Positions 1 through 9,258 of a stretch of 64,000 nucleotides of DNA are shown one piece after another (positions within the stretch are counted from its first letter, which is position 1; each line of letters opens with the position of its first letter). Origin of the DNA: Flammeovirga sp. OC4 (lineage in GTDB: Bacteria; Bacteroidota; Bacteroidia; Cytophagales; Flammeovirgaceae); assembly GCF_000812565.1 (NCBI RefSeq), contig NZ_JTAM01000008.1, positions 1 through 64,000 on the forward strand. The letters run 5' to 3'. A program made the translations under genes and the position numbers. Under the pieces are notes generated by a model. The model did no database searches. It was not told the DNA's origin and saw nothing but the letters and a program-made list of their open reading frames with translations.

Positions 1-13
1 CCAATAAATCAAA

Positions 14-31
14 AGAAATCTCCTGATTTCT
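14..31. terminator. small inverted repeat at window start
   Basis: A 7-bp stem (14-20 with 25-31) and a 4-base loop sit before the first gene. An A-run on the left side would read as a T-run on the minus strand, so it could end a minus-strand or upstream transcript. It is short and only weakly supported. Confidence 0.25.
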
Positions 32-82
32 AAATAACATAGGCATATTCAAATCTCAATACAAAATCATCTTAACATAAAT

Positions 83-90
83 TAAATTTG
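83..90 (+). promoter_or_regulatory. -7 element TAAATTTG for the HYC_CC_PP gene
   Basis: This matches the Bacteroidota -7 consensus TAnnTTTG. It places transcription start near 97, about 25 bases before the ATG at 121. It also argues against the earlier TTG at 88 as start codon, because that codon lies inside the element. A second match at 110-117 is too close to the ATG to be useful. No clear -33 TTG is visible. Confidence 0.45.
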
Positions 91-120
91 ATATTTAAGG
101 ATAAACTTTTAAATTTGAAT

Positions 121-537
121 ATGCTTAAATCCGTAAAAAATATATTCTTATCATTGATATTGATTTTAGGCACTATTGGAATAGTGGGCAATGCTCACAT
201 TTGTAATGGTGTTTTAAAAGCCATCAATATGCAACCCTCCCACGAGTGTTGTGCAATGAGTATGGATATGAAAATGAAATCGGATTGTTGTAAAAACAAT
301 AAGCATCATGTAAAAGTAGAGAGTCATTTTGATCAAGTTATTGATATTGTGGAGGTGCCTACCTTCTCTTATCAAGAAATGATAAAGAACCTTTGGGAAT
401 CTGCTTATACATTTATTCTACCTACCACAAACCTTGCAAATGAAGTACACCCAATTCCTTCTTTTTGTGAGTCGAAATCCCCTCCAAACCATAGGACCGT
501 TCCTATCAATATTTCCTATCAAGTTATTTTAGTTTAA
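121..537 (+). CDS. HYC_CC_PP-type small secreted Cys/His-rich protein
   Basis: This is a 138-residue exported protein of the small Bacteroidota HYC_CC_PP type. A hydrophobic signal segment (about residues 5-25) is followed by the His-x-Cys element (HIC), a CC pair in HECC, a second CC pair, a His/Met-rich stretch and a late SPP motif. The Cys, His and Met content suggests metal binding in the periplasm. It sits directly upstream of a CusA pump, which fits a role in copper handling, but no biochemical function can be read from the sequence. I chose ATG 121 over TTG 88 because the signal peptide starts there and a -7 promoter element overlaps the earlier codon. It may be co-transcribed with the pump, although an inverted repeat lies between them. 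Confidence 0.75.
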   Translation: MLKSVKNIFLSLILILGTIGIVGNAHICNGVLKAINMQPSHECCAMSMDMKMKSDCCKNNKHHVKVESHFDQVIDIVEVPTFSYQEMIKNLWESAYTFILPTTNLANEVHPIPSFCESKSPPNHRTVPINISYQVILV

Positions 538-548
538 AGAAGCATTTT

Positions 549-573
549 TTGTCTTACATAAGTTTTAAGACAA
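549..573. repeat. 8-bp inverted repeat upstream of cusA (operator or attenuator)
   Basis: TTGTCTTA (549-556) and TAAGACAA (566-573) form a perfect inverted repeat with a 9-base spacer, 64 bases before the cusA start. There is no T-run after it, so an operator or leader hairpin is as likely as a terminator. Confidence 0.4.
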
Positions 574-636
574 GTGAAATGTATTATTTTTATTATTGAG
601 GCTTTATTGGGCCTTTCTTTAAACTAAATAGATAAA

Positions 637-3600
637 ATGATTAATAAAATCGTTCGTTTCTTCCTCTTTAACAGAGTAGTGACGATAGTCGTTTTATTAT
701 TGTTTGTATTGTGGGGCTTAATCCATAGCCCATTCAAAACAGCAATTAATAACTATATTCCCTATGATCCAGTAGCAGTAGACGCTATTCCAGACATAGG
801 AGATAATCAGCAGATTGTATTTACCAATTGGCCCGGCCGATCACCTCAAGATATAGAAGATCAGGTGACTTATCCATTGACCACGAGTTTGCTGGGTATA
901 CCAGGTGTGAAAAGTATCCGAAGTAACTCTATGTTTGGGTTTTCTTCCATCAATATAATTTTCAAAGACGATGTTGAGTTCTATTTTGGAAGAACTAGAA
1001 TCTTAGAAAAAATCAATAGCCTTCCACCTAATACACTTCCAGATGGTGTTCAACCCACTTTAGGTCCAGATGCAACCGCTGTTGGACAAGTGTTTTGGTA
1101 TACTTTAGAGGGAAGGGATGAAGAAGGAAATCCAACAGGAGGTTGGAATTTAGAGGAACTAAGATCCACTCAAGATTTCTTAGTGAAATACGCTTTAATG
1201 TCTGCTGATGGAGTGGCAGAAGTTGCATCCGTTGGTGGTTTCGTGAAGGAATATCAAATAGATGTGGATCCCAATGCTTTGAAAGCATATGATGTAACCC
1301 TACAGCAAGTGATGAACGCTGTCCAAAATTCAAATTTAGATGTAGGAGCACGTACCATTGAGGTCAACAGTGCAGAATATTTTGTGAGAGGAATTGGTTA
1401 CATCAAAGACCTAAGCGACCTTGAAGAAAGTGTTGTGAAGGTCAATAATAATATTCCCATTAGAATAAAAGATGTGGCCAAAGTGGTTGAAGGCCCTTCA
1501 GATCGAAGAGGTATTTTGGATAAAGAAGGAGCAGAGGCAGTAGGAGGAGTGGTGACAGCCCGTTTTGGAGAAAATCCAATGCTGGTGATTGATCATGTAA
1601 AAGATAAAATCAATTCGATCCAATCCGGATTACCTCAGAAAATACTGGAGGATGGAACGCTAAGTAAAGTCACCATTGTCCCTTTTTATGACCGCTCTAC
1701 TTTGATCAAAGAAACGATTGGTACACTCAATGAGGCTTTAATACAAGAGGTTTTAATCACCGTCATTGTAGTCTTGATCATGGTTTGGAATCTTAGAGCA
1801 TCCGTTTTGATTTCAAGTTTATTACCTATTTCAGTTTTGATGGTTTTTGTGATAATGAAATATATGGGCATTGTGGCCAATATTGTTTCATTAGGTGGCA
1901 TTGCCATCGCAATTGGAACCATGGTTGATATAGGTATTGTAATGTCCGAAAACTTGATTAAACATCTTGATCATAGAAAGGGACGAAAGCTGATTCAAGT
2001 AATTTATGATGCAACCGAGGAGGTTTCCGGAGCAATTGTTACTGCAGTAGCGACCACCGTAGTTAGTTTTATTCCCGTTTTCACTTTACAAGCATCAGAA
2101 GGTAAACTCTTTTCTCCCTTGGCCTATACCAAAACGTTTGCATTATGTGCTTCTGTAGTGGTAGCATTGATCTTTTTACCTTCATTTGCCTATTATTTCT
2201 TCAAATCAGATCAAAAGAAAAAAGGGGCTTTCCTCTTTAAAATAATATCTCTGATATTAGGTATTGGCTTACTTTTCATCAAGTTCACTTTAGGGTTGGG
2301 TGTAGTACTAGTTACACTTTATTCATTATTTGAAAAACAACTGAAGATATACATCTCAGAATTAAATTATGATCGAATAAAAAGCGGAATTGTAGCTTTC
2401 CTTATTACCTACTTATTGGCAATGGATTGGTTACCTCTCGGAGCTCAAGAAAGTGACTTTAAGAATTTTATTTTTGTTGCAGGGTTGATCATTTTGATAT
2501 TAGGAGGTTTTCAGCTCTTTATTAAAATTTACCCCAAAATCCTTTCAAAATGTTTAGATCATAAAATCACATTTTTATCCATCGTTTTCTTTATTGTCTT
2601 TTCAGGAATTTCAGCTTGGCAGGGATTTGCAACTCTATTTTCACCCTTTCAAAGTATTTTTTCTTCAATGAATGTAGATGTGACTTCCTCAAGAGCTTAC
2701 CAAAACATGAGTAAGGCATTCCCCGGAATAGGTTCCGAATTTATGCCGTCATTGTCAGAAGGAAGTTTTCTATTGATGCCCACAACGATGCCTAATGCAG
2801 GGGTTTCAGAGGTAAAGAAAAACCTTCAATTGATGGATATGGCCGTGAAAAGTATTCCTGAAGTTGAATCGGTTGTTGGAAAGGCAGGGAGAACCCAATC
2901 ACCTTTAGATCCAGCTCCATTATCAATGTATGAGAATATTATCAATTATAAAACGGAGTATAAGGTAGACGAGAAAGGGAACCGACTAAGGTTTAAGATG
3001 GATGAAGACGGCAAGTACCTCAAAGATGATAGAGGTAATTTAATTGAAGATTCTAATGGTCAATATTTCAGACAATGGAGAGATGAAATTCAATCTCCTG
3101 ATGATATTTGGCAAGAGATTGTAAAAGTGACGCAGTTGCCTGGACTAACCTCTGCTCCTAAGTTGCAACCAATTGAAACACGACTTATTATGACTCAAAC
3201 GGGCATGAGGGCTCCTATGGGGATTAAAGTTTATGGTCCAGATTTAGCCTCAATAGAGGACTTTGGGATTCAATTAGAGCAACTTTTAAAGGAAGTTCCA
3301 TCTGTTAAAAAAGAAGCTGTTTTTGCTGACCGTATTGTTGGAAAACCTTATTTGGAAATCGAAATTGACCGCCAGAAAATTGCCCGTTATGGCATGAATG
3401 TCAAAGATATGCAAATGCTTTTGGAGATGGTGATTGGTGGAATGCCATTGACGTATACCGTAGAAGGCAGAGAGCGTTTTCCTGTCCGTCTTCGCTATGC
3501 GAGAGAATACAGAGATAATCCTGATGTGTTGAAAAAGTTCCTAGTCAATGTTCCATTAGGGATTCAAGTTCCTTTGGAAGAATTGGCTGAAATAAAATAT

Positions 3601-4407
3601 ACTGCGGGTCCTCAAAGTATCAAAAGTGAAGATACATTCTTAACCGGCTATGTACTACTGGATAAACTTCCTGACTACTCAGAAGTGCAGGTTGTAGAGG
3701 AAGCGACGGCTTATATTGAAGCAAAAATTAAAAATGGCGATTTGGTTGTTCCCAAAGGAGTCAGTTATAAATTCTCTGGAAATTATGAAAATCAGCTTAG
3801 AGCATCAGAACGGCTTTCTATTGTAATGCCGATCTGTTTGATGCTTATTTTCTTCATCCTTTATCTACAATTCAAATCAGTGAAAACGACGTTGATGGTT
3901 TTTTCTGGGATAATAGTAGCTTTCAGTGGAGGCTTTTTAATGTTGTGGATGTACAGCAAACCATCGTTTCTTGATTTCACCCTTTTGGGTACAAATATGA
4001 GAGCACTGTTTGATATCGGAACAGTCAATTTAAGTGTTGCAGTTTGGGTGGGTTTTATCGCATTGTTTGGTATTGCAACCGACGATGGAGTGCTTATCGC
4101 TACTTACCTTGATCAATCCTTTTCAAAAAATGCACCTCAATCCGTACAAGAAATAAGAAAAGCAGTACTTGAAGGCGGAATGAGAAGAATAAGACCAAGT
4201 TTGATGACAACAGCCACTACATTATTGGCATTTATTCCAATTTTGACTTCTACAGGCAGAGGAGCTGATATTATGAAACCCATGGCTATCCCTGGATTTG
4301 GAGGAATGACCATTGCTCTATTGACACTCTTTGTGGTACCAACATTATATTGTGCTGTCAAAGAAGGAGCCTTGTCAAAGTCCATTACAAATAGTGAAAA
4401 TCAGTAA
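637..4407 (+). CDS. cusA: CusA/CzcA-family heavy-metal efflux RND transporter
   Basis: This is the inner-membrane proton-driven pump of a tripartite metal efflux system, probably exporting Cu(I)/Ag(I) or a related ion. An N-terminal helix (about 11-30) leads into a periplasmic porter domain, a TM block with an acidic residue in a GTMVD motif (D431), a second porter domain and a C-terminal TM block with TDDG (D1149-D1150). Three close methionines (M852, M857, M861) lie where CusA proteins carry Met ligands, which supports Cu/Ag over Zn/Co. At 1256 residues it is about 200 longer than the E. coli type. The extra length is hydrophobic segments around 520-680 and a charged insertion near 770-810, which I understand to be common in Bacteroidota homologues. 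The TolC and adaptor genes follow at 23 and 32 bases, so this is one operon. Exact metal specificity is inferred. Confidence 0.93.
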   Translation: MINKIVRFFLFNRVVTIVVLLLFVLWGLIHSPFKTAINNYIPYDPVAVDAIPDIGDNQQIVFTNWPGRSPQDIEDQVTYPLTTSLLGIPGVKSIRSNSMFGFSSINIIFKDDVEFYFGRTRILEKINSLPPNTLPDGVQPTLGPDATAVGQVFWYTLEGRDEEGNPTGGWNLEELRSTQDFLVKYALMSADGVAEVASVGGFVKEYQIDVDPNALKAYDVTLQQVMNAVQNSNLDVGARTIEVNSAEYFVRGIGYIKDLSDLEESVVKVNNNIPIRIKDVAKVVEGPSDRRGILDKEGAEAVGGVVTARFGENPMLVIDHVKDKINSIQSGLPQKILEDGTLSKVTIVPFYDRSTLIKETIGTLNEALIQEVLITVIVVLIMVWNLRASVLISSLLPISVLMVFVIMKYMGIVANIVSLGGIAIAIGTMVDIGIVMSENLIKHLDHRKGRKLIQVIYDATEEVSGAIVTAVATTVVSFIPVFTLQASEGKLFSPLAYTKTFALCASVVVALIFLPSFAYYFFKSDQKKKGAFLFKIISLILGIGLLFIKFTLGLGVVLVTLYSLFEKQLKIYISELNYDRIKSGIVAFLITYLLAMDWLPLGAQESDFKNFIFVAGLIILILGGFQLFIKIYPKILSKCLDHKITFLSIVFFIVFSGISAWQGFATLFSPFQSIFSSMNVDVTSSRAYQNMSKAFPGIGSEFMPSLSEGSFLLMPTTMPNAGVSEVKKNLQLMDMAVKSIPEVESVVGKAGRTQSPLDPAPLSMYENIINYKTEYKVDEKGNRLRFKMDEDGKYLKDDRGNLIEDSNGQYFRQWRDEIQSPDDIWQEIVKVTQLPGLTSAPKLQPIETRLIMTQTGMRAPMGIKVYGPDLASIEDFGIQLEQLLKEVPSVKKEAVFADRIVGKPYLEIEIDRQKIARYGMNVKDMQMLLEMVIGGMPLTYTVEGRERFPVRLRYAREYRDNPDVLKKFLVNVPLGIQVPLEELAEIKYTAGPQSIKSEDTFLTGYVLLDKLPDYSEVQVVEEATAYIEAKIKNGDLVVPKGVSYKFSGNYENQLRASERLSIVMPICLMLIFFILYLQFKSVKTTLMVFSGIIVAFSGGFLMLWMYSKPSFLDFTLLGTNMRALFDIGTVNLSVAVWVGFIALFGIATDDGVLIATYLDQSFSKNAPQSVQEIRKAVLEGGMRRIRPSLMTTATTLLAFIPILTSTGRGADIMKPMAIPGFGGMTIALLTLFVVPTLYCAVKEGALSKSITNSENQ

Positions 4408-4430
4408 ATATAATTTGAAATTGTAAAGAA

Positions 4431-5663
4431 ATGAAACAACTTAAAAAAAGTATAACACTGGTTTTATTGCTATTTACATTGACAGGAAATGCTCAAAACC
4501 CATTCTTGGATAATTACATTTCTGTTGCGTTGGAAAATAACTTTGGTATTCAAGCTCAAAACCAAAATATTCAAGCTGTAGCCTCAGAAAAAGAGGTCAT
4601 TAAAGGTGAAGCCACATCCAACTTAGACGTAATGTACGGTTATGGAGTGTCTCCAATTGAAACGAGAAATGGACCGATTGATCATAAAGTTTCAGCGGGA
4701 ATAATGTTGCCTTGGTTTGGAACAAGAGCAAAGCAATACGATGTAGTGAATCATAAAGTTGAAAAAGCAGAACAGCAGAAACATCAAACAGAAAATACAG
4801 TAAAATATACGGTGAGGGCTTTGTACTTTCAAATGCTTCAGAATCAAAAAGATCTTATTTCAGCTCGATATAACTTTGAGATTTTGAAAAGTTTTGAATC
4901 AATTGCCTTAACACAATATGAAAATGCAAAAGGTTCTCTGGTAGATGTGTTAAGAGTACAGATGCAAATAGAAGAAGCGCAAAATAAGATCAATGCTTTG
5001 ATTGCGGATAGTACATTATTTAATCAACAATTTGGTTTGGTACTTAATCATCCTACGGAAAAAATAGAGTTATCAGATCAATTGATTTTTAATTCAGATT
5101 CTTCTTCATTGGGAAATAACCCTTTGTTGTTAGAATTGGAGGCCAATCAAAAAGTAGTGAATGCCGAAATTCAATCTGTAGCAAAAGAAGCATCACCAAA
5201 AATCAAAATTGCTTTAGATTATAGTATTATTGGTAACACTCAAATGCAATCTGATAATGCGGGAAATAATGCTGTAATGCCAATGGTTGGTTTGTCTATT
5301 CCTGCTTTTAATGCTAAAAAATACAACGGCAGGAAGGAACAGCTAGCACTGAACAACCAATCGATCAAATTGCAGAAACAAGAATTAGAAAATGCACTTC
5401 AATCAGAATATTTGAAGGCTCAAAATCAGAGAGAAGATGCACAAAGAGATATCAACTTAATTGATCAGCAAATAGCAAAAGTGGATCAAGCAATAAAAAT
5501 TCAACGTGAAATCTATACTGTTGGACAAAATACACAAGGGTCTGCCTTTATTGAATTGTTACGCTTGCAAATGAAACGTTTAGAGTATCAATTCAAAATT
5601 CATAAAGCTGAACAAAGTAAAAATGATGCGTTGGCCAAAATCGATTTCCTTCAAGGCGTTTAA
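4431..5663 (+). CDS. TolC-family outer membrane channel of the Cus system
   Basis: This is the outer-membrane exit duct that pairs with the RND pump before it and the adaptor after it. The first 21 residues form a signal peptide ending at NAQ. The rest shows the TolC pattern: long amphipathic, Gln/Asn/Lys-rich helices (for example residues 90-200 and 300-410) separated by short strands that build the barrel. At 410 residues it has the usual length for CusC/CzcC-like proteins of this phylum. The order pump, channel, adaptor differs from the E. coli cusCFBA order. Substrate specificity is taken from the neighbours, since TolC proteins carry little of it. Confidence 0.88.
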   Translation: MKQLKKSITLVLLLFTLTGNAQNPFLDNYISVALENNFGIQAQNQNIQAVASEKEVIKGEATSNLDVMYGYGVSPIETRNGPIDHKVSAGIMLPWFGTRAKQYDVVNHKVEKAEQQKHQTENTVKYTVRALYFQMLQNQKDLISARYNFEILKSFESIALTQYENAKGSLVDVLRVQMQIEEAQNKINALIADSTLFNQQFGLVLNHPTEKIELSDQLIFNSDSSSLGNNPLLLELEANQKVVNAEIQSVAKEASPKIKIALDYSIIGNTQMQSDNAGNNAVMPMVGLSIPAFNAKKYNGRKEQLALNNQSIKLQKQELENALQSEYLKAQNQREDAQRDINLIDQQIAKVDQAIKIQREIYTVGQNTQGSAFIELLRLQMKRLEYQFKIHKAEQSKNDALAKIDFLQGV

Positions 5664-5695
5664 TCATTTCAGTTATCAATAAAAAAGAAATTACA

Positions 5696-7435
5696 ATGGA
5701 AAAATATATAAAATCTTATGGCTCATTATTATTCGTTTTTATTATCGGGTTAATGAGTGGTTGGTTGTTTTTTAGTGGTGAAGAAAGTTCACATGAAGTA
5801 AAACATCAACATTCGGAAGAAGAGGTGTGGACTTGTTCTATGCATCCACAAATACGACAAAATGAACCAGGGGATTGCCCAATATGTGGTATGGATTTGA
5901 TACCAGCTTCTACATCAGATGCAGGGCAAGACCTTTCTCACATTTCTTTGTCCAAGTCAGCCGTTGCACTAGCAAATATTCAAACAACGGAGGTAATTCA
6001 ATCTTCCCCAGAGAAAGAATTGGTTTTACAGGGAAAGTTAGCTGTTGATGAGAGAAGAACCTATTCACAAGCATCACATATTTCCGGTAGAATTGAGAAA
6101 AGCTTTGTGAATTATATTGGAGAAAGAGTAAGAAAAGGACAGAAGCTCGCAACAATTTATTCCCCTCAATTAGTAACGGCTCAAAGAGAATATTTTGAAG
6201 CCAAAAAAGTAAAAGACACCAATCCTCAATTATTACGAGCAGCCAAAGAGAAATTAAGGTTGTGGAAGTTGACCGAAAAGCAAATCAATGAAATTGATCA
6301 ATCAGGAAAAGTAATGACGGAGTTTGTCATTAGAGCAGATATATCGGGGGTCATTACAAAATTGAATGTGGTGGAAGGAGATCATGTGATGGAAGGTCAA
6401 ATTATGTATGATTTAGCAGATCTTTCCCGCCTTTGGGTGAAGTTTGATGCCTATGAAAGTGATTTGGCTTGGATCAAAGAAGGTGATAAGGTTACTTTTT
6501 CGGTTTCCTCTTATCCTGGACAGGAGTTTAAAACCACCATCAACTTTATTGATCCGTTTATAAATCCTCAAACACGAGTGGCCTCTATCAGAGGGAACGT
6601 TATGAATAATAAAGGAACATTGAAACCCGAAATGTTTGTGACAGGAAATTTAAAAGCCAAATTGCCCACTAAAGAGGACGTAATTGTTGTTCCTAAATCA
6701 GCTGTATTATGGACAGGTCCAAGATCCATCATTTATGTGAAAGTTGAGAATCAAGAAGAACCTACTTTTGAAATGAGAGAAGTAACGTTGGGTACCAATT
6801 TATCCAATGCTTATATCATTACTAAAGGATTGAAAATGGGAGAACATGTAGTCACTCAAGGTACTTACACGGTAGATGCTGCTGCTCAGCTTAAGGGGAA
6901 ACCAAGTATGATTGATCCATATAAAGGAGAAATGTCAAGTAAAGAAATGCATTCTGATGGTAAATCAAAATTTGAAGAAGGTGTTTCACCTGTATTTCAG
7001 TTTCAACTTCAACAAGCATTCCAAGCCTATATTTTGATGAAAGATGCTCTCGTTGCAAGTGATGATGATAAAGCAAAAGAACTTCTAGGGGATTTCTCAG
7101 AAAAATTGGATTTGGTTCAAATGAAAGGATTGAAAGGTGAGGCTCATCATTATTGGATGAAAAAATCAAAAACACTGAAAGAAGATGTGTCCGCTATGCA
7201 AAAAGCAGATAACATTGACACTAGAAGACGCTATTTAGTTTCAGTTTCTAAGCTATTGGCAGACGTAATTACACGTTTGGGGTTACCTGCCAATGAGAAA
7301 GTCTTCCTCTTATATTGCCCAATGGCAAATCATGATCAAGGTGCATCTTGGCTTTCAACTACAAAAGACGTTCTTAATCCATATTACGGTGATATGATGT
7401 TGAAGTGTGGTGAAATGAAAAGAGAAATACAATAA
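5696..7435 (+). CDS. cusB: CusB-type RND periplasmic adaptor with N-terminal heavy-metal-binding domain and C-terminal DUF3347-like domain
   Basis: This membrane-fusion subunit links the CusA pump to the TolC duct. A single N-terminal helix (about 9-27) anchors it. A heavy-metal-binding motif follows, CSMHP at residues 47-51 and CPICGMDL from residue 61. The core has the barrel-sandwich/lipoyl half motifs, a helical hairpin (about 150-200) and the beta-barrel and membrane-proximal domains to about 405. The C-terminal 150 residues (about 430-579) resemble DUF3347, with a late CPM motif and a final Cys. These are found on Bacteroidota copper adaptors and could add a second metal site. It is the third gene of the operon, with start codon ATG 5696. 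A weak hairpin follows at 7447-7465. Confidence 0.92.
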   Translation: MEKYIKSYGSLLFVFIIGLMSGWLFFSGEESSHEVKHQHSEEEVWTCSMHPQIRQNEPGDCPICGMDLIPASTSDAGQDLSHISLSKSAVALANIQTTEVIQSSPEKELVLQGKLAVDERRTYSQASHISGRIEKSFVNYIGERVRKGQKLATIYSPQLVTAQREYFEAKKVKDTNPQLLRAAKEKLRLWKLTEKQINEIDQSGKVMTEFVIRADISGVITKLNVVEGDHVMEGQIMYDLADLSRLWVKFDAYESDLAWIKEGDKVTFSVSSYPGQEFKTTINFIDPFINPQTRVASIRGNVMNNKGTLKPEMFVTGNLKAKLPTKEDVIVVPKSAVLWTGPRSIIYVKVENQEEPTFEMREVTLGTNLSNAYIITKGLKMGEHVVTQGTYTVDAAAQLKGKPSMIDPYKGEMSSKEMHSDGKSKFEEGVSPVFQFQLQQAFQAYILMKDALVASDDDKAKELLGDFSEKLDLVQMKGLKGEAHHYWMKKSKTLKEDVSAMQKADNIDTRRRYLVSVSKLLADVITRLGLPANEKVFLLYCPMANHDQGASWLSTTKDVLNPYYGDMMLKCGEMKREIQ

Positions 7436-7446
7436 ATAATAATCAA

Positions 7447-7465
7447 TTCACTGTATTTCAGTGAA
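7447..7465 (+). terminator. possible terminator after cusB
   Basis: TTCACTG and CAGTGAA pair over a 5-base loop, 12 bases after the cusB stop. No T-run follows, so termination is doubtful. Confidence 0.3.
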
Positions 7466-7550
7466 CTAAAATGAAAGGTTAAGTTGTAATATACATTACA
7501 TAAAAAAAAGAGAATGAATATTCACTATTTTATGGTAAAATTATTCTAGC

Positions 7551-7558
7551 TAGTTTTG
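7551..7558 (+). promoter_or_regulatory. -7 element TAGTTTTG for the lipoxygenase-like gene
   Basis: This matches TAnnTTTG 38 bases before the ATG at 7596. It suggests the lipoxygenase-like gene has its own promoter and is not only read through from the Cus operon. No convincing -33 TTG is seen. Confidence 0.45.
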
Positions 7559-7595
7559 TATTAAATGTGTATTACAACTTATTTATACTTTCAAC

Positions 7596-9119
7596 ATGCA
7601 GACTTTAGATGAATTATCGGACTTCGCTCATCAACAAACATCCGACTCTAAAAAAAACGTAAACCTACCGAAAGAAGCTTTTTTATACCAAAGGCAGGGG
7701 CCATGGCCACAACCGTCTCCTAGAAATCCAAAAGGTGAAGCTCCCGCAGTACTAAGGCTTCCTAGGAAAGAAAAAGAGGAATGGAAGAAAAAAATAGGTC
7801 GTAGATATGTAAAAAACATGTGGACCTATTGGCCGAAAGCACTTCACTATGCTTATAAACACAAAGGACTTCATAAAATCAGCGATGAAGATTTCAATCA
7901 CTATTTAGGTGAAGGTGTATTTAGTAAGTTTTTAATCAAAGGGCTAAGTGATCAAAAAAGAGCTATTTTTAATGACTTTCTTCCAGTAGATCATAATGAG
8001 AGGGAATACTACATTATTGACTTTTCATTGATGTCTTTTACAAAACCTTTCGAAGGAATTTATGCTACAGGTACGATTGTAGTATTTGAAAAGGTAAACA
8101 ATGCTCTTGAGGCAAAACTAATTTATGTTGATCAATTTGAAGGGGATAAGAAAATAGTCCAACCTACTGATGCGGATCTTTGGTCAATCGCAAAGGTATA
8201 TGCTATGCAAGGAGCGGCTTACAAATTGATTTTGTCAGAACATGCACTACTTCATTTTCCATTTGATTGTATTAATGCGATTAGTAAATCTTCTCTTCCA
8301 ATTAATACTATTCTATTGCAACTACTTTTACCGCATTTCGAACATACATTGGTGCTGAATAAAGTAGTACTAAACTCTACCGCTTCTCCGGTTGAAAATG
8401 ATCAAAAGTTTCCTTATTCTGGTTTCCTTGGTGATGGAGATGGTCAAAGGTCACTAGTGGCTTGCGCTTATAGTGGTATTGAAGGAAATGACAGTTATAA
8501 TGGGTATCACTATTCTAAAGAAATTGAAAAGTTTGATTCACCTTATTACACCTTCCTTCTTGAGTACTATAATGTCATAAAGAAATTTGTGACTGAAGTC
8601 GTCAATGTCATTAGTGATGAAGAATTATTGATTATCAAGGAATGGGCAGGGCATATCAATCAGTGGTTACCTACATTTACGTCATCAGATGAAATTCTTT
8701 TGAAGGACAACTTAATTCAGGAAATCACGATGATCATATGGGATGTATCGGTTGCTCACTCAGCCGATCACCATAGTTTTGCTCAAGTTCCAAGTTATTT
8801 GGTTCCTTTAAGGGTAAGAGTAAATCCCAAAGAGGTTCATAATAATGAAATTGATTGGGAAAATGGAATGACCATCAAAGATATGTTTAGATATAGAATG
8901 GAAAGAGAGATGTTCTTTAAACCTACCAATGTTTCTACTTTATACAATACGAAATATAATTTTGAGAAGACCAACTATTCTGAATCAACCAAAAAATACT
9001 TGAAAGATTTGAATGATATTTTCATAAGAGAATTAAGTGAGGTTGAGACGAGGCTAAAACATAAAAATGTTCCTGTTTTTATTCCATTAAAAGAAATAGC
9101 AAGGTCAATTCAATACTAA
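7596..9119 (+). CDS. divergent lipoxygenase-like protein
   Basis: This is a 507-residue protein with the catalytic-domain signature of lipoxygenases, which add O2 to polyunsaturated fatty acids using a non-haem iron. The family segment beginning W196-x-x-A-K runs into the first iron-ligand helix and on to LLLPHF and the following Asn, as in bacterial lipoxygenases. The third ligand region is also present (WDVSVAH, H388, with H392 at the +4 position). Two things are unusual. The first two histidines are H216 and H220, so Hx3H and not the family's Hx4H. The C-terminal ligand is also changed: the end reads RSIQY, where the family ends in an Ile-terminated NSI-type tail. It is cytoplasmic, with no signal peptide. 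It sits between cusB and copA with its own promoter and terminator. The fold assignment is good, but catalytic activity is uncertain. Confidence 0.75.
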   Translation: MQTLDELSDFAHQQTSDSKKNVNLPKEAFLYQRQGPWPQPSPRNPKGEAPAVLRLPRKEKEEWKKKIGRRYVKNMWTYWPKALHYAYKHKGLHKISDEDFNHYLGEGVFSKFLIKGLSDQKRAIFNDFLPVDHNEREYYIIDFSLMSFTKPFEGIYATGTIVVFEKVNNALEAKLIYVDQFEGDKKIVQPTDADLWSIAKVYAMQGAAYKLILSEHALLHFPFDCINAISKSSLPINTILLQLLLPHFEHTLVLNKVVLNSTASPVENDQKFPYSGFLGDGDGQRSLVACAYSGIEGNDSYNGYHYSKEIEKFDSPYYTFLLEYYNVIKKFVTEVVNVISDEELLIIKEWAGHINQWLPTFTSSDEILLKDNLIQEITMIIWDVSVAHSADHHSFAQVPSYLVPLRVRVNPKEVHNNEIDWENGMTIKDMFRYRMEREMFFKPTNVSTLYNTKYNFEKTNYSESTKKYLKDLNDIFIRELSEVETRLKHKNVPVFIPLKEIARSIQY

Positions 9120-9131
9120 CGATCATCAAAG

Positions 9132-9164
9132 AGTCAGTAGCTTTCAAAAGGTGCTGACTTTTTT
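9132..9164 (+). terminator. terminator after the lipoxygenase-like gene
   Basis: AGTCAG (9132-9137) pairs with CTGACT (9154-9159), and a run of six T follows. It lies 12 bases after the stop codon. Confidence 0.6.
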
Positions 9165-9184
9165 AATAAGAAAGATCTTACACA

Positions 9185-9207
9185 TTTTTACAAAAATTCT
9201 GTACAAA
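9185..9207. promoter_or_regulatory. dyad TTTnnACA-N7-TGTnnAAA upstream of copA
   Basis: This inverted pair overlaps the expected -33 region, 20 bases before the -7 element of copA. Its position suits an operator for a metal-responsive regulator. No regulator is encoded next to it, and AT-rich sequence makes chance dyads common. Confidence 0.3.
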
Positions 9208-9226
9208 CAAAAACCATAACCCACCT

Positions 9227-9234
9227 TATATTTG
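9227..9234 (+). promoter_or_regulatory. -7 element TATATTTG for copA
   Basis: This is an exact match to TAnnTTTG, 24 bases before the copA ATG at 9259. It gives a short leader and independent expression of the ATPase. Confidence 0.6.
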
Positions 9235-9258
9235 TAGTATACTAATCGCAATAAGCAG

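Noticed and set aside
1028-1351. Antisense open frames within cusA, copA, pyk, the giant protein and others
   Set aside because: They lie wholly inside strongly supported genes on the other strand, have no recognisable products and arise from codon bias.
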